A stretch of 50,283 bases of DNA from Betaproteobacteria bacterium (GTDB taxonomy: Bacteria; Pseudomonadota; Gammaproteobacteria; Burkholderiales; Rhodocyclaceae), in assembly GCA_012026885.1 (NCBI GenBank), contig VEPL01000029.1:455770-506052 (forward strand). The letters are read 5' to 3'. Positions 28,875 to 36,584 of the stretch are shown one piece after another. Below the pieces are notes generated by a model. That model did no database searches. It had not been told where the DNA came from and saw nothing but the letters and a program-made list of their open reading frames with translations. Position 1 is the first letter of the stretch; each line of letters begins with the position of its first letter. Position numbers and translations under genes: made by a program.

Positions 28875-30878
28875 ATGTTCAAGAAGATACTGATCGCAAA
28901 CCGCGGCGAGATTGCCTGCCGCGTCATCAAGACCGCCCGCAAGATGGGCATCAAGACCGTCGCCGTCTATTCCGAGGCCGACAAGGATGCGTTGCACGTC
29001 GACCTCGCCGACGAAGCCGTCTGCATCGGCCCGGCGGCCTCGAAAGAGTCCTACCTGGTCATGGACAAGATCATCGACGCCTGCAAGCAGACGGGCGCCG
29101 AGGCGGTCCATCCGGGCTACGGTTTCCTCTCCGAAAATGCCACCTTCTCGCGTCGCCTCGAGGAGGAGGGCATCAAGTTCATCGGCCCGAAGCATTATTC
29201 GGTCGCCAAGATGGGAGACAAGATCGAGTCCAAGAAGCTCGCCATCGCCGCCAAGGTCAACACCATCCCGGGCTACAACGACGCCATCGCCGGTCCCGAC
29301 GAAGCGGTCAAGATCGCCCAGGGCATCGGCTATCCGGTGATGATCAAGGCCTCCGCCGGCGGCGGCGGCAAGGGCTTGCGCGTGGCATTCAACGATGCCG
29401 AAGCGCACGAGGGCTTCTCCTCCTGTGTCAACGAAGCCAAGAACTCCTTCGGCGACGACCGGGTCTTCATCGAGAAGTACGTACTGGAACCGCGCCACAT
29501 CGAAATCCAGGTGCTGGGTGATTCGCACGGCAACTACGTTTACCTGAACGAGCGCGACTGCTCGATCCAGCGTCGCCACCAGAAGGTCATCGAAGAGGCG
29601 CCGAGCCCCTTCGTCGACGCCGAGATGCGCAAGGCGATGGGCGAGCAGGCCGTGGCGCTGGCCCGTGCGGTGAACTACGAGTCGGCCGGTACGGTCGAGT
29701 TCGTCGTTTCCGGCGCCACCAAGGAATTCTATTTCCTGGAAATGAATACCCGCCTGCAGGTCGAGCACCCGGTCACTGAACTGATCACCGGACTCGACCT
29801 CGTCGAGCAGATGATCCGCGTCGCCTACGGCGAGAAGTTGCCGATCACCCAGGCCGACGTGCCCATCAACGGTTGGGCCATGGAATGCCGGATCAACGCC
29901 GAGGATCCGTTCCGCGGCTTCCTGCCATCCACCGGCCGCCTGGTGAAGTTCCAGCCGCCGGCCGAAATCCCCGGCCAGGTCCGTGTCGACACCGGCGTCT
30001 ACGACGGCGGCGAAATCTCGATGTACTACGATTCGATGATCGCCAAGCTGATCGTGCATGGCGCCACCCGCGAACAGGCCATCGCGCGCATGCGCGACGC
30101 CCTGAACAGTTTCGTGATCCGCGGCATCTCTTCGAACATCCCGTTCCAGGCCGCGCTGATGCAGCATCCCGGCTTCCATTCCGGCATCTTCGACACGGGA
30201 TTCATCCCCAAGGAGTACCCGAAAGGCTTCGACGCCTCCATGGTTCCCCACGACGACCCGGCCCTGCTGGTTTCGGTGGCCGCCTTCGTCTATCGAGCCT
30301 ATACCGACCGGGGGGCATCGGTCTCCGGCCAGTTGCAGGGCCACGAACGGATCGTCGGCCAGAAGTGGATGGTGGTGCGCCTCAACGGGGCCGAAAAGGA
30401 ATACCACCCGGTCACCGCCCGCCGGGTCGCCGGCGGCTACCACATCGAGTACAAGGGCGAAGCCTACGAGATCCGTTCCGACTGGAAGCTGGGCGAGTCG
30501 TTGTTCCGGGGCACCTGCAACGGTGAGGAATTCACGCTGCAGGTCGAGCGCCACAAGACGAAGTACAGCCTCTTCCACTGGGGAACGCGTGCCGACTTCA
30601 TGGTCATGAGCGCCCGCGCCGCCGAACTGCTGGCGCTCATGCCGGAAAAACCGGCACCCGACCTCTCGAAGTTCCTGCTCTCGCCGATGCCCGGCCTCCT
30701 GCGCGAAGTCGCAGTCAAGGTCGGCCAGGAGGTGAAGGCCGGGGAAAAACTGGCCGTCATCGAAGCGATGAAGATGGAAAACATCCTCAAGGCCGACCAG
30801 GACTGCAAGGTCAAGAAGATCTCCGCCGCCGCCGGCGAGAGTCTCTCGGTCGACCAGGTCATCATCGAGTTCGAATAA
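28875..30878 (+). CDS. pccA: Propionyl-CoA carboxylase alpha subunit (biotin carboxylase and carrier)
   Basis: ATP-dependent carboxylation of biotin and its carrier domain. The 667-residue protein starts with the biotin-carboxylase fold (KILIANRGEIACRVIKTA), the ATP-grasp glycine loop KASAGGGGKGLR, MNTRLQVEHPVTE, then a linker BT domain, and a C-terminal biotinyl domain with EAMKMEN, where Lys633 is the biotinylation site. Order and length are those of PccA. ATG 28875 follows CAGGGAG. The operon ends at a strong terminator at 30915-30940. Confidence 0.96.
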   Translation: MFKKILIANRGEIACRVIKTARKMGIKTVAVYSEADKDALHVDLADEAVCIGPAASKESYLVMDKIIDACKQTGAEAVHPGYGFLSENATFSRRLEEEGIKFIGPKHYSVAKMGDKIESKKLAIAAKVNTIPGYNDAIAGPDEAVKIAQGIGYPVMIKASAGGGGKGLRVAFNDAEAHEGFSSCVNEAKNSFGDDRVFIEKYVLEPRHIEIQVLGDSHGNYVYLNERDCSIQRRHQKVIEEAPSPFVDAEMRKAMGEQAVALARAVNYESAGTVEFVVSGATKEFYFLEMNTRLQVEHPVTELITGLDLVEQMIRVAYGEKLPITQADVPINGWAMECRINAEDPFRGFLPSTGRLVKFQPPAEIPGQVRVDTGVYDGGEISMYYDSMIAKLIVHGATREQAIARMRDALNSFVIRGISSNIPFQAALMQHPGFHSGIFDTGFIPKEYPKGFDASMVPHDDPALLVSVAAFVYRAYTDRGASVSGQLQGHERIVGQKWMVVRLNGAEKEYHPVTARRVAGGYHIEYKGEAYEIRSDWKLGESLFRGTCNGEEFTLQVERHKTKYSLFHWGTRADFMVMSARAAELLALMPEKPAPDLSKFLLSPMPGLLREVAVKVGQEVKAGEKLAVIEAMKMENILKADQDCKVKKISAAAGESLSVDQVIIEFE

Positions 30879-30914
30879 GCGGAATTCGCCCCGAAAGCGA
30901 AGTCGACCGCGACA

Positions 30915-30940
30915 GGGCCCGTCTCCGACGGGCCCTTTTT
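30915..30940 (+). terminator. Rho-independent terminator of the mutase-pcc operon
   Basis: GGGCCCGTC-TCC-GACGGGCCC followed by TTTTT: a 9-bp GC stem, 37 bases after the pccA stop. Confidence 0.93.
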
Positions 30941-30953
30941 CATGCGCCGCCGC

Positions 30954-31559
30954 CTAGGTGCGCCGCTCGCTCGCCCGCGCCAGGAGTTCCTGCCAGAGCT
31001 TGCCGGTGTCGATCTGCATGACGGCAGCGGGATCGAATGGCAGCAGCAGCCAGTCGCCGCGCGATATTTCCGCCTCAAGTTGCCCCTGCCCCCAACTGGA
31101 CAGGCCGGCGAAAACCTTGAGCGCCGCCGGGGGCGCCCCGCCCAGCAGGGAGTCGCCGACTCCGGGCCCCATGCCCATGAAATAGCCGTCACCGAGATTG
31201 AGCAGGTCGCGCCGCCCGAGGTTGCGTTCATCGCCACGGAAGACGAAGACCAGCGACTGCGGCATGACGGGCCCGCCGAGGAAAACGGCATAGCTGTCGC
31301 GCCTGCCTTCGCGCCCCGGCTCCGCAGCGCCGAAGCGGTAGGCCGACGGCTTGTTGAGGATCACCCCCATCGGCCGGCTGCGCCCGTGCCGGGTTACCAG
31401 CACGACGCTTTCGGCGAAGATCGGGTCGCGCAATTGCGGCGTCGCCACGAGCAGAAGTGCGTGCGAATCGAGTTGCTGGGCGAGGGCGGGCACGCCCGCC
31501 AGCGACAACGCCAAGGCCGCCGCAACGTACCGTATTGCCCACGAAAAACCGTATCGCAT
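30954..31559 (-). CDS. YqgE/AlgH family protein with an N-terminal signal peptide
   Basis: A 201-residue protein whose body is a UPF0301/AlgH domain: HALLLVATPQLRDPIFAESVVLV, GVILNKPSAY, FLGGPVMPQSLVFVF and the late AGLSSWGQGQLEAEISRGDWLL. The function of the family is unknown; a link to alginate regulation was suggested once. Unlike the usual cytoplasmic YqgE, which begins directly at the domain, this protein has a clear export signal, MRYGFSWAIRYVAAALALSLAG then ALAQ, so it should act in the periplasm. No ruvX (yqgF) gene lies beside it. The ATG at 31559 is chosen at the signal peptide; upstream codons to 31610 are not signal-like. Read convergently toward the pccA terminator. Confidence 0.88.
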   Translation of the reverse strand: MRYGFSWAIRYVAAALALSLAGVPALAQQLDSHALLLVATPQLRDPIFAESVVLVTRHGRSRPMGVILNKPSAYRFGAAEPGREGRRDSYAVFLGGPVMPQSLVFVFRGDERNLGRRDLLNLGDGYFMGMGPGVGDSLLGGAPPAALKVFAGLSSWGQGQLEAEISRGDWLLLPFDPAAVMQIDTGKLWQELLARASERRT

Positions 31560-31670
31560 CCCGACCTCCTGTCCGGCACGGGCCGGACCCGCCTGCCGCC
31601 ATGTGATCACAGGCGGCGAATAATCTCAATCACGGCGCGCTCCCGGCGCACCGGGCAGGCCTCCCTCAAG

Positions 31671-31700
31671 CGAAAAACCCGCCACGCGGGCGGGTTTTCG
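31671..31700 (-). terminator. Rho-independent terminator of tmRNA
   Basis: On the minus strand AACCCGCC-CGCGT-GGCGGGTTTTTCG: a GC stem followed by five T, 30 bases beyond the 3' CCA of tmRNA. The plus strand has four T after the stem, so weak function that way is possible. Confidence 0.85.
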
Positions 31701-31730
31701 CAAAGCTCCGGAGTTTCCCGAAGCATTGTC

Positions 31731-32091
31731 TGGTGGAGCCGGGGGGGATCGAACCCCCGTCCGCAAGCACTCTACAGGCAGTTCTACATACTTAGTCCGG
31801 TCAATTGGGTTTTAGCCCTTGCGCGCCGGCCGAACAGGCTCGCTTCAGGCGATCTGCTAGGTTTTCGTTGCCTGCCACGCAGCGGAGCAAGCCCTTATCT
31901 GATGCAAATGACGCTGCTGCCGGTTGCCCGGCCTAACCCATCAGCAGGTTAGTGCAGCGCTCGCCGGTTTAAGCGGCGAGTGCGAACGATTCGTCGTTGG
32001 CGTTTGTAGCTTCCAGATGGATTTACGAGGTGACTGGTCCTCGGTATGCCCTGTTCTGCTTTGCAACCCACGTCGAAGCCAGGTCGGCCCC
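31731..32091 (-). ncRNA. ssrA: tmRNA
   Basis: Rescues stalled ribosomes by trans-translation. The 361-base one-piece RNA begins GGGGCCGACCTGGCTTCGACG (5' tRNA-like half, split here as GGGGCCGACC and TGGCTTCGACG) and ends with the T-arm GGGGGTTCGATCCCCC and GGCTCCACCA; the acceptor ends pair as GGGGCC/GGCTCC. The encoded degradation tag lies at 32001-31969. The 3' CCA is genomically encoded. Terminator follows at 31671-31700. A clear promoter is not obvious upstream. Confidence 0.97.
31969..32001 (-). other. tmRNA proteolysis-tag reading frame
   Basis: Minus strand GCC AAC GAC GAA TCG TTC GCA CTC GCC GCT TAA encodes ANDESFALAA and a stop. The ending ALAA is the ClpXP/ClpAP degron and the ANDE start is usual in betaproteobacteria. 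Confidence 0.95.
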
Positions 32092-32159
32092 AGTATTCTG
32101 CCAGCGCCTTTAAGACCCGGCGCAGTCAAGCAAGTTCCGCGATTGTACGCGCCGCTGCC

Positions 32160-32810
32160 CTATTGATCCAGCCGGAAGACCAACGGCACGAGCACCGAGC
32201 CCTCGACCGCCTCATCGCCGCGCCGGGCGGGCACGAAGCGCCAGCGGGTGACGGCGTCGCGGGCGGCTTCGTCGAGGCGGCTGAAATTGCTGCCTTTTTC
32301 GAGGTCGACCGAGAGAGGCCTGCCGTCGGCGCCGACCCGCACGCGCAACAGCACGCGACCCTCCTCGCCGAGGCGGCGCGAGGCCGCCGGATAGCCCGGA
32401 CTCGGGTTGTTAAGGTAGGCGGCATCGTAGCGGGCGGGAGTCGAGGGCGTACCAGGCATACGGGGAGCCGGTGCAGCAGTGAACGCCGTCGCGACTGGAG
32501 CACCGGCGGGCTCGACGACGGCTGCCGGGACGGCGGGCACCACCGGCGCGGCAACAGATGCCGCCTCGGCTACGGGCGGACGGGCCACCGGATTGCTGGC
32601 GCGCGGACGGGCGGCCGCCGGGCGCTCCGTAGCCGCCGCTGCAACCATGTGCGCCGGCGCCGCAAGCGGCGCGACTGTCGGCTGCAGGCGGGCATTCATC
32701 GCAGTCGCCACGGCCGCTTCCCGCACATCGGCGACTGGCGGGAACGGCAAGGCAAGAACAGCCAGGTGCAGGGCGAGGGCGGCCAGCAGGCAGGCGAGAA
32801 GGCGCCGCAT
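32160..32810 (-). CDS. TonB-like energy transducer protein
   Basis: A 216-residue protein with TonB architecture: a single N-terminal membrane helix (LLACLLAALALHLAVLALPF), an Ala/Pro-rich periplasmic linker to about residue 145, and a C-terminal TonB domain (NPSPGYPAASRRLGEEGRVLLRVRVGADG, then AVTRWRFVPARRGDE). It would couple the proton-motive force via ExbB/ExbD to outer-membrane receptors such as BtuB, but no exbBD genes are here. The ATG at 32810 follows AAGGG; a GTG at 32843 would add 11 residues. It lies between tmRNA and ptsI, both on the same strand. Confidence 0.85.
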   Translation of the reverse strand: MRRLLACLLAALALHLAVLALPFPPVADVREAAVATAMNARLQPTVAPLAAPAHMVAAAATERPAAARPRASNPVARPPVAEAASVAAPVVPAVPAAVVEPAGAPVATAFTAAPAPRMPGTPSTPARYDAAYLNNPSPGYPAASRRLGEEGRVLLRVRVGADGRPLSVDLEKGSNFSRLDEAARDAVTRWRFVPARRGDEAVEGSVLVPLVFRLDQ

Positions 32811-32877
32811 GGCCCTTGGCTGCGGCGGGCGGAATACGATCACGGCGACGTTCAGGAAGCGCTGCAGCTCGAGCGCT

Positions 32878-34620
32878 TCAGGCGTTGAGCTTCTCGAGCG
32901 CCTCGCGCAGCTTGCCCGGCTCGTCGAGGCGCAACATGCGGCGCACGGTGGGCGCCAGTTCCTCGACGTTGGCCTTGAGGACGCGGCTCTTGACCTCGAG
33001 AACCTGCGACGGGTGCATCGAGAAGATGCGCAGCCCCATGCCGAGCAACATGCGGGTCAGCGCCGGATCACCGGCCATCTCGCCGCAGACCGAGACCGGG
33101 ATGCCAACCTTCTCGGCGCTCGCCAGCGTATGGGCAATCAGCATCATCACGGCCGGATGCAGCGGATCGTAGAGATTGGCGACCTGCTCGTCGGAACGGT
33201 CGATGGCCAGTGTGTACTGGATCAGGTCGTTGGTGCCGATCGACAGGAAGTCGAGGCGGCGCAGGAAGAGGCCGATGGCCAGCGCAGCGGCCGGGATCTC
33301 GATCATGCCGCCAACCTGGATGTTCTCGTCGAAGGCCGCCTTCTCGCCGCGCAGGCTCGACTTGGCCTGCTCGAGAGCGGCCAGGGTCTGGTCGATCTCG
33401 TGGGCATGCGCCAGCATCGGGATGAGCAGCTTGATCGGCCCGTACTTCGAGGCGCGCAGGATGGCGCGCAACTGGGTCTGGAACATCTGCGGCTCGGCGA
33501 GCGACAGGCGGATGGCGCGGCGGCCGAGCGCCGGATTGGTCTTGACCCGGTCGCCGATCATGTCGTCCGGATGCAGGTCCTTGTCGTTGCCGAGATCGAA
33601 GGTGCGGATGGTCACCGGCCTGCCGGCCATGCCCTTGACCACCTTCTTGTAGGCCTCGTACTGCTCGCGCTCGTCGGGCATGTCGCCGCGGTCGAGGAAG
33701 AGGAACTCGGTGCGGAACAATCCGACGCCTTCGGCACCGGCCTCGAGCGCCCCAGGCACGTCGCCCGGCAGCTCGATGTTGGCGAGCAGCTGCACCTCGA
33801 CGCCGTCGATGGTCTGCGACTTGGCCGTCTTCAGCCGCTTGAGCTTGGTTCTCTCGATCTCCAGCTGGTTCTTGCGGAGGTGGTATTCCTCGAGGACACG
33901 GGCATCGGGATTGACGATGACGACACCGCGCGTGCCATCGACGATCAATTGCTCGCCGTCGCGGATCAGCGCACGGGCATTCTCGAGGCCGACGACCGAC
34001 GGGATCGCCAGGCTGCGCGCGAGGATCGCGGTGTGCGATGTGGAGCCGCCGACGTCGGTAATGAACGACGCGAAGCGATGCTCCTTGAATGTGATGACAT
34101 CGGCCGGCGCCAGGTCGTGGGCGACGACGATCAGCATCTCCTCGGTGACCCCCTTGGCCGTCTTCAGCACGGCCCGCCCCGGGTGGCCGAGCAGTTCCTT
34201 GATAACGCGCTCGACGACCTGGACGACGTCGTACTTGCGTTCGCGCAGGTAGGGGTCATCGAACTGCTCGAACTGGGCGACCAGGTGTTCCATCTGCTGG
34301 ACCAGCGCCCATTCGGCGTTGCAGCGGCGTTCGCGGATCAGCTCGCGCGGCTTTTCGACCAGTTCCGGGTCGTCGAGGAACATGGTGTGGATGTCGATGA
34401 AGGCGCCCAGCTCGGCCGGCGCGTGCTCGGTCGACTCCTTCATCGCCTCCAGTTCCGTCTTGACCGCCCTGACCGCCGCGTCGAGCCGGGCGATTTCCTT
34501 GTCCACCATGCGCGGCGCGATCGTCAGGTGCGACACCTCGAGCGTCGCATGCGACATCAGCAGGGCGCGGCCGACGGCAATGCCGCCGGAAACGCCGAGG
34601 CCGTGCAGGGTGAAGCTCAT
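32878..34620 (-). CDS. ptsI: Phosphoenolpyruvate-protein phosphotransferase (EI of the PTS)
   Basis: Autophosphorylates from PEP and passes the phosphate to HPr. The 580-residue protein has the phosphohistidine domain GGSTSHTAILARSLAIPSVVG with His196, and the PEP-binding TIM barrel with GLFRTEFLFLDR, NPALGRRAIRLSL, MIEIPAAAL, FLSIGTNDLIQYTLA and VCGEMAGDP. The start at ATG 34620 gives the normal EI N terminus (LHGLGVSGGIAVG); an open frame upstream to 34887 crosses ptsH. Its ribosome binding site GGAAGG lies inside a hairpin (34625-34657). Downstream of ptsH in the order EIIA-ptsH-ptsI. No sugar permease is present, so the phosphorelay is probably regulatory. Confidence 0.96.
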   Translation of the reverse strand: MSFTLHGLGVSGGIAVGRALLMSHATLEVSHLTIAPRMVDKEIARLDAAVRAVKTELEAMKESTEHAPAELGAFIDIHTMFLDDPELVEKPRELIRERRCNAEWALVQQMEHLVAQFEQFDDPYLRERKYDVVQVVERVIKELLGHPGRAVLKTAKGVTEEMLIVVAHDLAPADVITFKEHRFASFITDVGGSTSHTAILARSLAIPSVVGLENARALIRDGEQLIVDGTRGVVIVNPDARVLEEYHLRKNQLEIERTKLKRLKTAKSQTIDGVEVQLLANIELPGDVPGALEAGAEGVGLFRTEFLFLDRGDMPDEREQYEAYKKVVKGMAGRPVTIRTFDLGNDKDLHPDDMIGDRVKTNPALGRRAIRLSLAEPQMFQTQLRAILRASKYGPIKLLIPMLAHAHEIDQTLAALEQAKSSLRGEKAAFDENIQVGGMIEIPAAALAIGLFLRRLDFLSIGTNDLIQYTLAIDRSDEQVANLYDPLHPAVMMLIAHTLASAEKVGIPVSVCGEMAGDPALTRMLLGMGLRIFSMHPSQVLEVKSRVLKANVEELAPTVRRMLRLDEPGKLREALEKLNA

Positions 34621-34624
34621 GGGC

Positions 34625-34657
34625 CGACCTTCCGCCGGGCCGCCCGAAGGAAGGTCG
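34625..34657 (-). promoter_or_regulatory. Hairpin masking the ptsI ribosome binding site
   Basis: On the minus strand CGACCTTCC and GGAAGGTCG form a perfect 9-bp stem around a 15-base loop. The Shine-Dalgarno sequence GGAAGG is in the 3' arm, seven bases before the ptsI ATG, so it is paired when the hairpin forms. This should lower ptsI translation relative to ptsH unless ribosomes or a factor open it. Confidence 0.6.
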
Positions 34658-34701
34658 ACGCCCCCGCAGGGGGCAGCGAGCACGGCGAGCGTGGGGGTCG
34701 A
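34655..34701. repeat. REP-like palindromic element between ptsH and ptsI
   Basis: Outer arms TCGACGCCCCC and GGGGGTCGA enclose a CCCCC-GCA-GGGGG hairpin (34661-34673) and a second small dyad (CACGGCGAGCGTG). Similar CCCC(T/A)GGGGG...GCGAGC...GTGGGGG intergenic elements are widespread in betaproteobacterial genomes in my memory; only this copy is seen in the window. Confidence 0.55.
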
Positions 34702-34706
34702 TTCAT

Positions 34707-34976
34707 TTATTCCCCTTCGCCGAAGTAGTCGGCGATCAGGGCGAGCAGGGCATCCATCGCCTCCTGCTCGTCGGGGCCGTCGGTCTCGATGGTCACCTTC
34801 GAGCCCTTGCCGGCTGCCAGCATCATGACGCCCATGATGCTCTTGGCGTTGATCCGGCGCGGCCCCTTGGCCATCCAGACCTCGCACTTGAAGCGGCCGG
34901 CGAGCTGGGTCAGCTTGGCCGAGGCCCGCGCGTGCAGGCCGAGCTTGTTGATGATTTCGGTCTCGCGGGTCAGCAT
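34707..34976 (-). CDS. ptsH: Phosphocarrier protein HPr
   Basis: Small phosphocarrier of the PTS, 89 residues. The active-site His15 is in KLGLHARAS and Ser46 in NAKSIMGVM, the regulatory site of HPr kinase in species that have it. It lies between the EIIA-Man gene (ten bases upstream) and ptsI (downstream, beyond an 86-base spacer with a palindrome). Confidence 0.96.
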   Translation of the reverse strand: MLTRETEIINKLGLHARASAKLTQLAGRFKCEVWMAKGPRRINAKSIMGVMMLAAGKGSKVTIETDGPDEQEAMDALLALIADYFGEGE

Positions 34977-34986
34977 GCGCGCTCCG

Positions 34987-35376
34987 TCAGTGTTCCAGCA
35001 TGTTGATGATGCCGTCGCGGCCGCCGTCTCGGGCGCGGACGAGCAGGGTTTCCATGCCCTTGTCGCGATAGGTCAGCGCGCGTATCAGCATCGGCAGGTT
35101 GACCCCGGTCAGCCCCTCGACGCGCCCGCGCTCGAGCAGCTTGAGCGCGAGGTTGGCCGGCGTCGCGCCGAAGACGTCGGTGAGGACGAGGACGCCCTTG
35201 CCGTTGTCCACCAGGTCGAGCATGCGGCGCGCCAGCGGCAGCAGGTCGAGCGGGTCGTCCTGTGCCGCGACGCCGAGCTGGTTGAGCTGGGGCGGGCGCT
35301 TGTTGAGCACGTGGCAGGCATTCTGCACGAGTGCCTCGCCGTAGCTGCCGTGGGTGATGAGGAGGATTCCGATCAT
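34987..35376 (-). CDS. PTS EIIA component, mannose/sorbose (ManX) family
   Basis: A 129-residue single-domain EIIA of the mannose family. The phosphorylation site is His9 in MIGILLITHG; the second signature VLVLTDVFGATPANLA is typical (active-site Asp region). I chose ATG 35376 because it begins the domain exactly; the frame extends to 35466 without domain sequence. In betaproteobacteria this gene often sits ahead of ptsH and ptsI, with no EIIB/EIIC partners, and is thought to be regulatory. The gene is divergent from potA. Confidence 0.93.
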   Translation of the reverse strand: MIGILLITHGSYGEALVQNACHVLNKRPPQLNQLGVAAQDDPLDLLPLARRMLDLVDNGKGVLVLTDVFGATPANLALKLLERGRVEGLTGVNLPMLIRALTYRDKGMETLLVRARDGGRDGIINMLEH

Positions 35377-35410
35377 GCCGGAGATTCTAACCCAGCGTCC
35401 GCCCGTGCTG

Positions 35411-35439
35411 CGGCATCGTGATAGCCCGTGGCCTATAAT
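35411..35439 (+). promoter_or_regulatory. Possible promoter of the potABCD operon
   Basis: A perfect TATAAT lies at 35434-35439, about 60 bases before potA; the matching -35 position (35411-35416, CGGCAT) is poor, so an activator may be needed. This is the only AT-rich box in the gap. Confidence 0.4.
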
Positions 35440-35498
35440 GAAGGCAGGTATGACATCGGACTTCACGCCAGGACACTCCCCGGCGCAACCACGAACTC

Positions 35499-36584
35499 AT
35501 GGCGCTACTCGAAATCCGCAACGTCACGCGCCGCTTCGGCGATCTCTCGGCCGTCCTTGGCGTCAGCCTCGCCATCGAAGCCGGCGAGTTTTTTACCCTG
35601 CTCGGTCCCTCCGGCTGCGGCAAGACGACGATCCTGCGAATGATTGCCGGCTTCGACGCTCCCGATGAAGGCGAACTCTTCCTCGACGGCCGGCCGCTGG
35701 CCGGGATTCCGCCCGAGCAGCGGCCGGTGCATACGGTATTCCAGAACTACGCGCTGTTCCCGCACCTGACCGTCGCCGGCAACATCGCTTTCCCGCTCGA
35801 GATGGCTGGATTCGCGCGTGACGATATCCGCCGACGGACCGGCGAGGCACTCGAGCTGGTGCACCTCGAGGACAAGGGCGGCGCCTATCCGCACGCGTTG
35901 TCCGGCGGCCAGAAGCAGCGTGTCGCGCTGGCCCGCGGCCTGGTCAACAAGCCGCGCCTGCTGCTCCTCGACGAACCGCTCGGTGCCCTCGATGCCAAGC
36001 TGCGCGAACGCATGCAGGGCGAGTTGATCGCGCTGCAACGCGAAGTCGGCATCACCTTCGTCTTCGTCACCCACGCCCAGCAGGAAGCGTTGGCGCTGTC
36101 GCACCGCATCGCAGTCATGAACGCGGGTCGCGTCGAGCAACTCGACGTCCCCGAGGTGCTCTATTCGACACCGAAGAACCGCTTCGTCGCCGACTTCATC
36201 GGCAGCATCAACCTGATCGAAGGCGAGGTCACGGCGGCGTCCCGCCACGAACTGCAGTTGGTGGCGCCGGGGCTCGGCACCATCGCAGCACCGGCGCACG
36301 CCCCGGTCGCACCCGGAACGCGCGGCGCCCTCGCGCTGCGCCCCGAACACCTGCGCATCGCCGCACCGGAGGCGCGCGCCGGGCTCAAGAACCACTTCAC
36401 CGGCACCGTCGCCGAGTACCTCTTCCTCGGCGACGTCACCGTCTACAAGGTGCGCCTCGACAACGGTCTGCTGATCGAGGCGCTGGCGACCAACGCCGGG
36501 TCGGGCAAAGCCTATTTCCACGAGATCGGCGACCGGGTCAGCATCGAATGGAGGCACGATGCGGGGATCTTCCTCGACCGCTGA
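35499..36584 (+). CDS. potA: Polyamine ABC transporter ATP-binding protein
   Basis: ATPase of a spermidine/putrescine-type importer. The 361-residue protein has Walker A GPSGCGKTT (36-44), Q-loop VFQNYALFPHLTV, signature LSGGQKQRVALARGL, Walker B LLLLDEPLGALD, switch His in FVTHAQQEAL, and a C-terminal TOBE domain (FIGSINLIEGEV onward, ALRPEHLRI). First gene of potABCD; overlaps potB by 26 bases. No good ribosome binding site precedes the ATG. Confidence 0.93.
   Translation: MALLEIRNVTRRFGDLSAVLGVSLAIEAGEFFTLLGPSGCGKTTILRMIAGFDAPDEGELFLDGRPLAGIPPEQRPVHTVFQNYALFPHLTVAGNIAFPLEMAGFARDDIRRRTGEALELVHLEDKGGAYPHALSGGQKQRVALARGLVNKPRLLLLDEPLGALDAKLRERMQGELIALQREVGITFVFVTHAQQEALALSHRIAVMNAGRVEQLDVPEVLYSTPKNRFVADFIGSINLIEGEVTAASRHELQLVAPGLGTIAAPAHAPVAPGTRGALALRPEHLRIAAPEARAGLKNHFTGTVAEYLFLGDVTVYKVRLDNGLLIEALATNAGSGKAYFHEIGDRVSIEWRHDAGIFLDR

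Noticed and set aside
31731..31770. A tRNA-like 3' end with T-arm and CCA (minus strand)
   Set aside because: It is the 3' tRNA-like domain of tmRNA; no anticodon arm exists and the 5' half is 320 bases away.
32479..34728. A 749-codon plus-strand frame opposite tonB-like and ptsI genes
   Set aside because: Antisense shadow of ptsI; no start signal or family features.
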